A stretch of 64,000 bases of DNA from Elusimicrobiaceae bacterium (GTDB taxonomy: Bacteria > Elusimicrobiota > Elusimicrobia > Elusimicrobiales > Elusimicrobiaceae). A program made the translations under genes and the position numbers. Shown here one piece after another: positions 32,800-42,130 of this stretch; positions within the stretch are counted from its first letter, which is position 1; each line of letters opens with the position of its first letter. The stretch covers positions 62,001 to 126,000 of the forward strand of contig JAEEIL010000025.1 of the NCBI GenBank assembly GCA_016281355.1. Reading direction: 5' to 3'. The notes beneath the pieces were generated by a model that had not been told where the DNA came from, searched no databases, and saw nothing but the letters and a program-made list of their open reading frames with translations.

Positions 32800-34257
32800 A
32801 TGGGGGAAAACAACCAAAATAACAATGGCAAGCTCGGCGTAATCGGGCTTGCGGCAATAGTTATAAGCTCTATGATAGGGGGCGGGATTTTCTCCCTCCC
32901 CCAAAATATGGCGCAAGGGGCTGCTGCAGGTGCGGTACTTATCGCTTGGGTTATAACAGGCATAGGCATGTACTTTATTGCAAACACCTTTAGCGTGCTT
33001 GCACGCGTCAAGCCGGACTTAACTGCCGGCATTTATATGTATGCCCGCAACGGTTTTGGAAACTATGCCGGGTTTTCCATCGGGTGGGCTTATTGGCTTT
33101 CCCAGATTTTCGGAAACGTCGGTTATGCCGTTATAACAATGGATGCTTTAAATTATTTCTTTCCACCGCATTTCGCAGGGGGGAATAATTTACTTTCCAT
33201 TATTTGCGGTTCAGCACTTATTTGGGGCTTTAATTTTATTGTTTTACGTGGTGTAAAGCAGGCCTCAGTTATGAACGTAATCGGTACTATTGCAAAACTT
33301 GTACCGCTTGCATTGTTTATAATTATTTGTATTTTTGCCTTCCACGCTGGAAGTTTTAATTATGATTTTTGGGGCAATTTCGGCGCAAATGCAAAAAGTT
33401 TAGGCGGTTTTGAAACACAACTTAAAAGCACCATGCTCGTAACGCTTTGGGCTTTTATAGGTATTGAAGGTGCGGTTGTGTTATCAAGCCGCGCAAAAAG
33501 CCAACAGGCAGTAAGCAGGGCGACATTCCTCGGTTTTTGCGGATGTTTAATTATTTATGTTTTGCTTTCACTTTTGCCTTTTGGTTTCATGAGCCAAGCC
33601 GAAATTGCCAAAGTAGCAAACCCGTCAACCGCCGGTATTTTGGAACATTTGGTCGGCCCATGGGGTAGCTATTTAATGAATATCGGACTTTTAATTGCCG
33701 TATTATTCAGTTGGCTTGCATGGACGATGATTGCCGCGCAAATTCCGCAATCAGCTGCACTTGACGGAACATTTCCTAAAATTTTTGCAAGGGAAAATGA
33801 TAAAGGTACGCCGTCGGTTTCTTTATGGGTAACGAGTATTGTAATGCAACTTGCAATGCTACTGGTTTACTTCTCAAATAATGCGTGGAACACTATGCTG
33901 AGTATTACCGGCGTTATGGTTTTGCCTGCATACATTTTCAGCACACTTTATTTGTGGAAATTGACTGAAGACGGTGAGTATCAAAAAATAACCCAGCACG
34001 GTAGATTTTTTGCCTTAATAAGCGGTATTTTTGGTACTGCTTTCGGGCTTTGGCTGATTTACGCGGCAGGGCTTAAATATTTATTTATGGCCTTTGTGTT
34101 TATTGCACTCGGTATACCGGTCTTTATGATTGCAAGACGCCAAAATGCGCCGTCAGAACCTTGCTTCAGCAAACATGAAAAGGTGGTAATGGTGTTGATT
34201 CTATTGATAGCATTTGCTGCCATTTACGCTTTTACGGGGGGATTAATGACCTTGTAA
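32800..34257 (+). CDS. aaxC: APC-family arginine/agmatine antiporter, AaxC-like
   Basis: The 485-residue protein has about twelve to thirteen membrane segments and the APC motif GGGIFSLPQNMAQG in the first helix, followed by SQIFGNVGYAV and FIGIEGAVVLSSRAKS, as in basic amino acid antiporters (ArcD, AaxC). It would exchange external arginine for internal agmatine, which makes the decarboxylase run as a proton-consuming cycle. It is the last gene of the operon; a terminator follows at 34309. The symbol rests on the operon; ArcD-type arginine/ornithine exchange is the alternative, but no arginine deiminase gene is in the window. Confidence 0.84.
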   Translation: MGENNQNNNGKLGVIGLAAIVISSMIGGGIFSLPQNMAQGAAAGAVLIAWVITGIGMYFIANTFSVLARVKPDLTAGIYMYARNGFGNYAGFSIGWAYWLSQIFGNVGYAVITMDALNYFFPPHFAGGNNLLSIICGSALIWGFNFIVLRGVKQASVMNVIGTIAKLVPLALFIIICIFAFHAGSFNYDFWGNFGANAKSLGGFETQLKSTMLVTLWAFIGIEGAVVLSSRAKSQQAVSRATFLGFCGCLIIYVLLSLLPFGFMSQAEIAKVANPSTAGILEHLVGPWGSYLMNIGLLIAVLFSWLAWTMIAAQIPQSAALDGTFPKIFARENDKGTPSVSLWVTSIVMQLAMLLVYFSNNAWNTMLSITGVMVLPAYIFSTLYLWKLTEDGEYQKITQHGRFFALISGIFGTAFGLWLIYAAGLKYLFMAFVFIALGIPVFMIARRQNAPSEPCFSKHEKVVMVLILLIAFAAIYAFTGGLMTL

Positions 34258-34308
34258 AAAAAGAGTAATAACTGACTACAAGCCCTTTGAGTAGTTGGGG
34301 CAAATAAA

Positions 34309-34344
34309 ACCCCCACGGTTTTTGAAAACTGTGGGGGTATTTAA
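34309..34344. terminator. Terminator after the aax-like operon
   Basis: ACCCCCAC and GTGGGGGT close a long stem with GTTTT/AAAAC inside (34309-34338), followed by T-rich sequence on both sides. It lies between convergent aaxC-like and sirtuin genes. Confidence 0.87.
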
Positions 34345-34365
34345 TTATATTTATTTTTTAATAAA

Positions 34366-35094
34366 CTATAAATTAAGTATTTTTTCAAGCCTGCTAAAAA
34401 ATTCAGAGGCCTTTTCTTCAAAATATAAATCGCTTATTGTGTGAGTATATGCAGACGGCAAAGTATTAACTTCAATAATTTTTCCGCCGTTTTGTTTTAC
34501 TAAATGGGGTAAAGCGCAAGCAGGCATAACTTCGCCGGAAGTACCGACAACAATCATTAAATCGCTTTGTTGGGCTAGTGTGAAAGAATCTTGATAAACG
34601 GTGGGGGGGATGCCTTCCCCGTAAAACACAAAATCAGGTTTAAGTAAACCTTTGCATGACGGGCATGAGGGCAAATCTTCATTTAAATTTACTTCTGAAA
34701 CTTTATATCTTTTGCCGCAAACTTGGCAAGTTAAATAACTTAAAGTGCCATGAAATTCATAAACAATTTTGCTGCCCGCTTCTTGGTGTAAATTATCAAT
34801 ATTTTGCGTTACTATTCCTTTTAAAAGACCAGCCTTTTCCATTTTTGCAAGAACTTCATGTGCTTTGTTTGGCTTGCTTTGTGCCGTCATAGAATAAAAG
34901 ATTTTTTTGATTTCGGCCCAACTTTCTTTCGGGTGGGAGTTAAAGAAATCTATTTCAATATATTTTGGGTCATACTTTTCCCAAAGGCCGCCCTTGCCGC
35001 GAAAGCACGGTATACCGCTTTCAACGGAGATACCTGCCCCGGTAAAAGCCGTAATAAATTTTGCTTGTTTAATTAAATCTAAAACTTTTTCCAT
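34366..35094 (-). CDS. cobB: NAD-dependent protein deacylase (sirtuin)
   Basis: The 242-residue protein has all sirtuin motifs: GAGISVESGIPCFRG (NAD binding), TQNIDNLHQEAG, the catalytic His in YEFHGTL, and a zinc knot CQVCG...CPSC. It removes acyl groups from lysines using NAD and forms O-acyl-ADP-ribose. The usual bacterial targets are acetyl-CoA synthetase and other metabolic enzymes. It is a single gene with TGGGAGG before the start, downstream of the large exported-protein gene's end region and convergent with aaxC. Confidence 0.92.
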   Translation of the reverse strand: MEKVLDLIKQAKFITAFTGAGISVESGIPCFRGKGGLWEKYDPKYIEIDFFNSHPKESWAEIKKIFYSMTAQSKPNKAHEVLAKMEKAGLLKGIVTQNIDNLHQEAGSKIVYEFHGTLSYLTCQVCGKRYKVSEVNLNEDLPSCPSCKGLLKPDFVFYGEGIPPTVYQDSFTLAQQSDLMIVVGTSGEVMPACALPHLVKQNGGKIIEVNTLPSAYTHTISDLYFEEKASEFFSRLEKILNL

Positions 35095-35146
35095 AATTAC
35101 CTCCCAAATTCAATAAAGAACCTATCAATACTATTATATAAAAAGT

Positions 35147-38100
35147 TTATTGCCTAACAGGCTCAATACTGAAATTAGGTGTCACACGTAAGGAAGGAAC
35201 CATCAAATCAGGTCTATATTCAAAATGCGGTTCGGAGTTATTTAATTGTGGCGGAATATTTTGGTTAAACATTTTTTTATCAAAAATAGGTTTAGGTAAA
35301 GCCAAAGTTCTAAAGCCGGAGTTATTTGCTTCAGCGACTAAGCCTAAAGGCAATATTAAACCACCGCTATTAATAGTTTTTAAAGTGTTTTTAGTTCTCA
35401 TACCTAAATGAGATAAGCCACCGCCTAAAGCCAATGCTACGATAGGTACACCCATAACTTCCTGCCAGGAAGTATTCTTTAAACTAACCATATCAAATTT
35501 ATTTTCCGTTTGCAGGCCGTTTATATTTCTATCGTTCATGTATCCATACAAGTACGGAACTGCGGACATACCTATAAAGACCGTCGGATAAGAAACGTCC
35601 CAACTTGTAACCACATGTTTAGGGGCGCTCAATTCCACTGCAAGTTTGCTATGCCCATAGCGCAATATACTGCTTGTTATGTTTGCAAAACCTATAGAAG
35701 TCAAAGTTAAACCTAATGAGAAGGTTAATGGGTCATCTTGTGTCGCAAGCAAGTATGAACCGACACCTGCTAAAGCAAGACTGGCTGTTAATAAATTTCT
35801 ATAACCTAATATATTATCACCGCCCATGGCTCTTAAAATCGGTTTTGAATTCAACCTGGTGATGAAAGCCGGGGCATTAAGCCCGATCAAAGCAAGTACA
35901 GGTACTAATTCTTCTGTACGTACTCTATCTCTTACGTACTCACTTGCCATTGAGTTAGAATAAGTGTAAAGCAAGGAAGATTCCGCCCCTGCGAGCAATG
36001 CACTTGACACTGTCAAAGGCAATAAATCTCTTCTGATTAAAAGGCCATAAGATGAGCCAACATCTTTAAAGAATTCCCTTGTAGTTGTAAATGCATTTGG
36101 GCTCCTGCCGATTTTTTGATTAAAGTGAACTTTTTGTAATTTATACAGCGCTGTACCGGCAACTGCAAGCATTACAGGGTAGGAAAAGGAAAAGTCAAAC
36201 CAATGCTTTTGTATCGGTTCGCCATTTTCATTTAAGTATAAAGAACCGTCGGGATTGGTAAAGAATTTAGGATTTATTCTATCAATAACTGCGCCAATCA
36301 TCGGCGGTAAAACTAACATGAAGGATGAAATACTCTTAAACGCTACCGCTTTTAAAGTTCCGCTACCTCCACCGATTGATTGAATTAAAGGTGAGAAAGA
36401 ACCGCGTGTTAAAGTTGTCGCTAAACCGATAAGTAAGGCGGACGGATAAAGCAAATACGGTGAAGGTTTGGAGAACGGATTATCCGCTTGAATACCGCCA
36501 AGCCCGTTAAATCCACTTAATACAGGTATTGCCAAAGAACCTAATGATAAGTACATTGAGGTCTTCAGCATTTTAATAGCGCCGAATTTTTTAACAAAAG
36601 GTGAAACAAAAGGTGTTGCCGCTGAAAGTAAGTATGGAGCAATTAAAGATATGAAAGTTAATTCCTTCATATCCATTTCCGGATAATTTCTGCTTAACGG
36701 GTAAACTAAACCGGTGGAAGCCACACTCAAGGAAACCATTGATTGCAAGTATAAAGCATTAACCTTATTCATACCGCCGATAAGTTTAATTTTCCAAGGG
36801 GCATCAGCACCCTTTAATTTAGCGAAATTTAAGAAATTTCTTATTTGATGTTTCGGTAAGAAGAAAGAACCTTCTGTTGATACATTTACAAGATCTTTCC
36901 CTTTACGAACAATGAGACCAACATTGTCATCAATAATAACTCTCAAACCGTCATACTGTTTATAAGTTTGCAAGGTGATACCTGTTTCCATCATCTTACC
37001 ATCTTGATTAAGTATAGCAACTGTACCACGCCCACCAAATAAACTTTCTTTATTCCTTGCAAAAACATTTCTGAAATTTCTATTCCAAAAGGTATTGGCT
37101 TCTTTAGGAATAAATTTGAGTTCTATTTTACCGGCATCACCTAGTTTAGCGGAAGCACGGGCAAAATCTACAAAACCGTCTGAACTTTCAAAACTCAGTT
37201 TAAAAGCAGATAAATCAATTACTTCACTTTCATTTTTAAAGAATTTAAGTACAAATCTTCCATCTTCTTCTGCAAGGGTTGCATATTGCGGTACATTCTT
37301 ACTGAAAGCGGGTATCTTTTCACCAATTACGAAATCAACGCCAAGTTGTTTGCCTTTTTGATTTCCGATCTCTTCATAAACCGATAAAGTTAAAGGATGT
37401 TCGGCGAAATTTCTTGCCACACCTCTGGTTAAGCTTGAAATATGGGCTTCGGCTTCACCGAGGGCTACTTCGAAATCTGCGCCTTTAAAAAACTCAATTA
37501 AAACTTGTTTATCTTCCACGCCCAATGGGGAGGCGGCTACTAAATTGTTTACTTCTTCAAGGAAGAAGTCTTTAAATTTTACTTCCTTGTTGAACATTTT
37601 TGCTACTCTGTATCTTGATTTAGCATGTACCGTGGCTGTATCAACAATATCCTTAACTTCCCTAGTAACCTGAGGAGCAACATGTGTACCCTCACCTAAT
37701 ACAAACACACCCAATTCTTCACTATAGGTAATTTTTCTTACCGATCTCATTAATCCTCTGGTAATATTATTACTTCTTGCCGGTGCTAAAGCCATAGATG
37801 CGGCTTCATAGTCGTGAACAGCATTAGTATAATGGGCGGCATTACTTAAAACATTTAATCTTACTGAAGATTTATATTCTGTTGAAAATTTCTTAAACTT
37901 CTGCCCCATGTTAGCAATTTTAGTTACTATTTTTTGTTGCATAAATACGTTTTTTGTATACGCAGCAGCAACTTTTGCTAATGCCGGAATATTTTTTAAA
38001 GTTGCCCCTACTTTTGCCAACTTAAAAGCATTTACTAACCCCTTACCGAAGGTAGCAGCTTTGAGCCCTATACCGACGATACATTTCACTGCCACATAAA

Positions 38101-39952
38101 CATCTGCCAGCATACCGACACCTATGAATATAGATCTTGTCAAATTACGATCTTCTTTTTTAGAAAAACGATCATCATCTACAACGATATATCTTGACTT
38201 TAAAAATTGTGTAGGTATTCTGTATTTAAAAGTATTGTAAAGTTCTGTGTCTAAAGATCTTTCCTGTTGGGGATTTAAATCTCCCATACCCAGGCTCATA
38301 ACATGTAATGCTAACATGGCTTCAGCGTCCCCGCTAAATATATTGTTTACTAAACTGTAATATGAACTTTCAAGATAATTAACTCTAGAATTGTCAGGAC
38401 CACCTTTAGGATAATTATAAATCCGACCGCTGGAATCCATATATTGTGTTGCACCTTGAGGAATCTTCATACTGGATAATGAATATTTATCGGCTCCACT
38501 TTTACCGCTGAGTAAGGCCCCGGCCAAGAAAGGCATTATACCATAGCAAGAAATAGAATATTTTGATAAAGTCTCTTTTTGTACGCCGTGGGTTGTAGTA
38601 ACACGGCATCTTTCTACACCAAATTCCCGTAAAAGTCGCAAAGAGCCTTCTGAACCTTCCTCGGCAAGCATTTGAGCTAAATCTGAGTATACATTTCGGT
38701 ATACACCATCACTCCAATATTCCGCGGATTTAGATAAATTACCTAAATATTTGCCGTTTGTGTTACCAATATGTATGGCAATATCCATGAAACTCAAATA
38801 ATCCCAAAAACTGGTATCAGTTTCTTCTTCGGTATGGGCCTTTAAAATTTTTCTTACGAGCTCATATTCCTTCATTACAAGTAAACCGGATATACCATTT
38901 AGCAAAATTGCAAAATTAGCTGCAGTATCTTTATAATTTTCTATGGTATTAAATACCATTTGGGCATCAGCATAACGTTCATCTTCAGAAGTTAAAGCAC
39001 TAAGACCCAAAATGGCAGATAAAAGCTCCGGACAATGCCCCCTTGTCTCACAAACATTTGTTGTACGTTTATTATCTTTACCTACACTGGCATTTTCCCT
39101 TTTTATAACATTACGACACATGTTAATTAATGTTTGTCTTTGTTTCTTAGTATAAAGGTGTTGCTTTTTATTGTTTACAAAGGTAGTTATAACTTCCATC
39201 AAAGTTAAAATGTAGCCTTCTGTTTTATTAGGTTCAAGTTTATATAGGCCCATCAATTCATTAAATAACTTTTTTACATGTTCGAAAAAAGCTTCATTTG
39301 CCTCTTCTTTTAACTCTTTTAAAAATTCTTCAAAATTATTGTTTACTTGATCAATTTCTTCTTTGAAATAATCATCAACCTTTGTTGTTGCCTCTTTGTA
39401 AGTTTTTTTCAAGTTCTTTAAGTTTTCAGCTTTCCAATTTGCTATTTCTTCTTCGCTGAAATTACCCTCTGCTAAATATTTAGCTTCTTCTTCTTTTAAC
39501 TCACGTAACAATTCCTGATATCTTGTCTGAATTTCTCCCTTAGCTTTATTTGCTTCTTCTTGTAAGCCTTCTAAATATTCCGTTTTTAATTCTTCATCAG
39601 TTTTTGGGGGAGTATTATCTTCATTAGGGGAAGATGTTTGTAAATATAAATCATCATGAGATGTTCCCAATATCTCATTAACAATCTCCATAGCACGCTT
39701 ATGGGTAGCATCTTCTTTTCTTTTATCACGCTCTTCCATCGCAATCTGTATGAGATTGGCCTTTATCTCGGCTGCCTGCCGATCTACATAGGTTTTGTCT
39801 ACTGCAATTTCCGGATAGTCTAATGCAATTGGATGTTTCTCATATAAAAAATATTCCTGCCCAAAGGCAGGAACAGTGGTATTGTAAATTAGGACGGCAC
39901 TCAGCCCTAAACATATTATCTTTTTGAGAACTTTATTTTTTATTGGGGGCAT
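35147..39952 (-). CDS. Giant exported protein with C-terminal MFS-like membrane domain
   Basis: The 1601-residue protein starts with a signal peptide (cleaved after AFGQ near residue 32). Residues about 55-240 are Glu/Lys-rich and probably coiled coil. Residues 240-600 are helical, with cysteines and alpha-alpha repeats. Around 620-700 there are hydrophobic stretches. Residues 1085-1540 contain about twelve membrane segments arranged like a major-facilitator transporter (VSLSVASTGLVYPLSRNYPE, then repeated membrane helices with GFANITSSILR). I know of no named protein with this order. I recall similar very long exported MFS-type proteins in Elusimicrobiota, but cannot check that. AACGGAG precedes the ATG. 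No neighbour is clearly linked to it. Confidence 0.8.
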   Translation of the reverse strand: MPPIKNKVLKKIICLGLSAVLIYNTTVPAFGQEYFLYEKHPIALDYPEIAVDKTYVDRQAAEIKANLIQIAMEERDKRKEDATHKRAMEIVNEILGTSHDDLYLQTSSPNEDNTPPKTDEELKTEYLEGLQEEANKAKGEIQTRYQELLRELKEEEAKYLAEGNFSEEEIANWKAENLKNLKKTYKEATTKVDDYFKEEIDQVNNNFEEFLKELKEEANEAFFEHVKKLFNELMGLYKLEPNKTEGYILTLMEVITTFVNNKKQHLYTKKQRQTLINMCRNVIKRENASVGKDNKRTTNVCETRGHCPELLSAILGLSALTSEDERYADAQMVFNTIENYKDTAANFAILLNGISGLLVMKEYELVRKILKAHTEEETDTSFWDYLSFMDIAIHIGNTNGKYLGNLSKSAEYWSDGVYRNVYSDLAQMLAEEGSEGSLRLLREFGVERCRVTTTHGVQKETLSKYSISCYGIMPFLAGALLSGKSGADKYSLSSMKIPQGATQYMDSSGRIYNYPKGGPDNSRVNYLESSYYSLVNNIFSGDAEAMLALHVMSLGMGDLNPQQERSLDTELYNTFKYRIPTQFLKSRYIVVDDDRFSKKEDRNLTRSIFIGVGMLADVYVAVKCIVGIGLKAATFGKGLVNAFKLAKVGATLKNIPALAKVAAAYTKNVFMQQKIVTKIANMGQKFKKFSTEYKSSVRLNVLSNAAHYTNAVHDYEAASMALAPARSNNITRGLMRSVRKITYSEELGVFVLGEGTHVAPQVTREVKDIVDTATVHAKSRYRVAKMFNKEVKFKDFFLEEVNNLVAASPLGVEDKQVLIEFFKGADFEVALGEAEAHISSLTRGVARNFAEHPLTLSVYEEIGNQKGKQLGVDFVIGEKIPAFSKNVPQYATLAEEDGRFVLKFFKNESEVIDLSAFKLSFESSDGFVDFARASAKLGDAGKIELKFIPKEANTFWNRNFRNVFARNKESLFGGRGTVAILNQDGKMMETGITLQTYKQYDGLRVIIDDNVGLIVRKGKDLVNVSTEGSFFLPKHQIRNFLNFAKLKGADAPWKIKLIGGMNKVNALYLQSMVSLSVASTGLVYPLSRNYPEMDMKELTFISLIAPYLLSAATPFVSPFVKKFGAIKMLKTSMYLSLGSLAIPVLSGFNGLGGIQADNPFSKPSPYLLYPSALLIGLATTLTRGSFSPLIQSIGGGSGTLKAVAFKSISSFMLVLPPMIGAVIDRINPKFFTNPDGSLYLNENGEPIQKHWFDFSFSYPVMLAVAGTALYKLQKVHFNQKIGRSPNAFTTTREFFKDVGSSYGLLIRRDLLPLTVSSALLAGAESSLLYTYSNSMASEYVRDRVRTEELVPVLALIGLNAPAFITRLNSKPILRAMGGDNILGYRNLLTASLALAGVGSYLLATQDDPLTFSLGLTLTSIGFANITSSILRYGHSKLAVELSAPKHVVTSWDVSYPTVFIGMSAVPYLYGYMNDRNINGLQTENKFDMVSLKNTSWQEVMGVPIVALALGGGLSHLGMRTKNTLKTINSGGLILPLGLVAEANNSGFRTLALPKPIFDKKMFNQNIPPQLNNSEPHFEYRPDLMVPSLRVTPNFSIEPVRQ

Positions 39953-40019
39953 TTTTTCTCCGTTCTAATCTTTCTTACATAAATGTTAGCAATTGTAAAG
40001 TAGTGTCACAAGGGTTTTT

Positions 40020-40050
40020 AGTCCTATTACCATCTAGGACTTTAGACCTA
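40020..40050 (-). promoter_or_regulatory. TAGGTCTA / AGTCCTA / TAGGACT cluster upstream of the giant gene
   Basis: On the minus strand TAGGTCTA is followed by AGTCCTA and TAGGACT, the last two forming a perfect 7-bp dyad. It lies about 70 bp before the 1601-residue protein's start and resembles the dyads at 18778, 26831 and 30639. Confidence 0.42.
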
Positions 40051-40160
40051 ATTTGTTTGTATTAGTTACGACGATATCTCAATTTTAAAAAATGGGAGGA
40101 CAACCCTTAAATTGACATTTTAACAAGACATAAATAATGCGATTAAAATTTTATGTTAAC

Positions 40161-40187
40161 TTGTTAAAGCATGCCAAATATTATAAT
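40161..40187 (+). promoter_or_regulatory. Promoter of the peptide-permease genes, likely leaderless
   Basis: TATAAT at 40182-40187 is only eight bases before the ATG at 40196, with TTGTTA at 40161-40166 as a weak -35 (15-bp spacing). The transcript would begin at or beside the start codon, and no ribosome site is seen. Confidence 0.5.
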
Positions 40188-40195
40188 ATATCACT

Positions 40196-41221
40196 ATGCT
40201 GAAATTTATTTTGCGTCGCCTTATTGCTTTACCTCTAGTCCTACTTGGGGTAAGTTTCTTTTTGTTTTTGCTGTCTTCGAATCTCCCACCGGAAACACGT
40301 GCTGCTTTGTATGTAAAAGATGCAAAACAACTTTCATCACTTCAAGAAGTTATAGATAAATACGATTTAAATGCCCCTGTTTTAGTACAATATGGACGCT
40401 GGCTCGGTAAAATTATTAAAGGTGATTTCGGTTACTCGGAAAGTGCAGGCATGCCGGTAATTGAAGCAATAAAAAGTTACTTCCCGGCCACAGCCCAGCT
40501 TGCTGTTATAACGATAATTTTAGTATTATTTTTTGGTTTATTATTTGGTATTTTAGCAGCAATTAATAAAGGTAAATTCCTTGATAAAATACTACGTTTT
40601 ATATCTCTTTCGGGGTTTTCTCTGCCTCTATTTGTTTTAGGATTGATACTTTTAATGATTTTTTACGGGAAATATCATTTATTTTCTCCGGGGGAATACT
40701 CTTTATCGGCAGACCTTATTATAAATGGCCCGGGGTTTAAAAATTATACGGGCTTTTCTTTAATTGATGCTTTACTAAACTTAAATTTTTATGTATTTTT
40801 TGATGTTTTAAACCATTTGGTTTTACCGGCTTTAACTTTGTGCTTTGGCTCTTTTGCCTTACAAATGCAGGTTATGCGTTCGAGTTTAATCGAAGAACTT
40901 TCAAAAGATTATATAACTGCCGCACGTGCACGCGGGCTTAGCGAAACACGTGTAATTTTAAATCACGCAGTCAGAAATGCTTTAATTCCGGCTCTAACTT
41001 TGGCAAGCATACAATTCATACGCTTGCTGGGGGGAACTGTAATTGTGGAAACCGTTTTTGATTATAATGGGTTAGGTCGTTTCGGGGTTGAATGTGCCAG
41101 GCAACTTGATATTGCAGGTATTTTAGGATTTTCCTTAGTAGTAGCATTTTTATTTGTGTTCGGCAATTTAGTAGCCGATATTTTATATAGGGTTTGTGAC
41201 CCGAGAATCAGATTAAGATGA
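40196..41221 (+). CDS. Peptide ABC transporter permease, DppB/OppB type
   Basis: The 341-residue protein has the first-permease layout: helix at residues 5-30, a periplasmic domain, then five further helices. The coupling EAA loop reads TAARARGLSETRVILNHAVR near residue 240. It forms the membrane pore with the next gene product and imports di- or oligopeptides (nickel is a less likely cargo). It overlaps the next gene by 4 bp. No substrate-binding protein gene is next to it; the matching ATPase genes lie at 50968 and 51941. Confidence 0.9.
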   Translation: MLKFILRRLIALPLVLLGVSFFLFLLSSNLPPETRAALYVKDAKQLSSLQEVIDKYDLNAPVLVQYGRWLGKIIKGDFGYSESAGMPVIEAIKSYFPATAQLAVITIILVLFFGLLFGILAAINKGKFLDKILRFISLSGFSLPLFVLGLILLMIFYGKYHLFSPGEYSLSADLIINGPGFKNYTGFSLIDALLNLNFYVFFDVLNHLVLPALTLCFGSFALQMQVMRSSLIEELSKDYITAARARGLSETRVILNHAVRNALIPALTLASIQFIRLLGGTVIVETVFDYNGLGRFGVECARQLDIAGILGFSLVVAFLFVFGNLVADILYRVCDPRIRLR

Positions 41222-42090
41222 AAATTGTAAAACAATTATTACAAAATAAAACTTCACTCACAGGGATTGTATTTATTGCTTTATTTGGAATAACGGCCTT
41301 GCTGGCACCTTTTTTGGCAAAACCGCAAAACCCGCAAGACAGTTACAAAATGCCACAAGCAAGTTATGAGATAGAACCTATGCATCCAAGCCAAATGCAT
41401 TTATTTGGCACTACTGAAAACCAATATGACCTTTATTACGGCGTAGTATGGGGCGCGCGGCTCGCCTTTAAAATTTCGTTAATTGTCGTATTGTTTGCTG
41501 TTATTATAGGTGTTTTAATCGGTGGCCTTGCCGGATATAAGGGCGGCATTATTGACGAAATTTTAATGCGTTTTACGGATATTATTTTCGCAGTACCTTC
41601 CATGGTGCTTGCTATGGTTATTGCTGCTTTACTTGGGCGTGGTATGCTTAATATGCTGCTTGCCTTAACTGTGGTGGCATGGCCTTCTTATGCTCGTTTG
41701 ATAAGGGGGGAAGTGCTAAAAATTAAGGAACTTGATTATGTAGCTTCTGCACGCGCTATGGGCGCAGGTGGTTTACATATATTTTTCCGGCACATTTTCC
41801 CAAATGCTTTAACCCCTTTAATTATTATGGCAGGGCTTGATATGGGGTATATTGTTTTGACGGCATCTTCTTTAAGTTTCCTTGGGCTTGGCGTTCCGGC
41901 AGGAACAGCAGATTGGGGACAACTTGTTGCGCTTTCAAGGAACTGGATACTAGGTACTTACGGAAACCCTTTTGCATATTGGTACACACTGGTTTTCCCC
42001 GGTGGAGCACTTGTATTATTTGTACTATCCTGGAACTTACTTGGTGACGGTCTTAGAGATATTTTAGACCCTAAAACCCAAAAACGTTAA
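41218..42090 (+). CDS. Peptide ABC transporter permease, DppC/OppC type
   Basis: The 290-residue protein has an N-terminal helix, a short periplasmic part with HPSQMHLFGTTENQYD (the usual HPLGTD-like region of OppC) and five more helices. The EAA loop is YVASARAMGAGGLHIFFRH. It pairs with the preceding permease and starts in an ATGA overlap with it. The ATPase subunits are not next; they are about 8.9 kb away on the same strand. Confidence 0.9.
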   Translation: MKIVKQLLQNKTSLTGIVFIALFGITALLAPFLAKPQNPQDSYKMPQASYEIEPMHPSQMHLFGTTENQYDLYYGVVWGARLAFKISLIVVLFAVIIGVLIGGLAGYKGGIIDEILMRFTDIIFAVPSMVLAMVIAALLGRGMLNMLLALTVVAWPSYARLIRGEVLKIKELDYVASARAMGAGGLHIFFRHIFPNALTPLIIMAGLDMGYIVLTASSLSFLGLGVPAGTADWGQLVALSRNWILGTYGNPFAYWYTLVFPGGALVLFVLSWNLLGDGLRDILDPKTQKR

Positions 42091-42130
42091 TCATACTATT
42101 TGATGAATCAATTAATGTAATTTTTTAATA

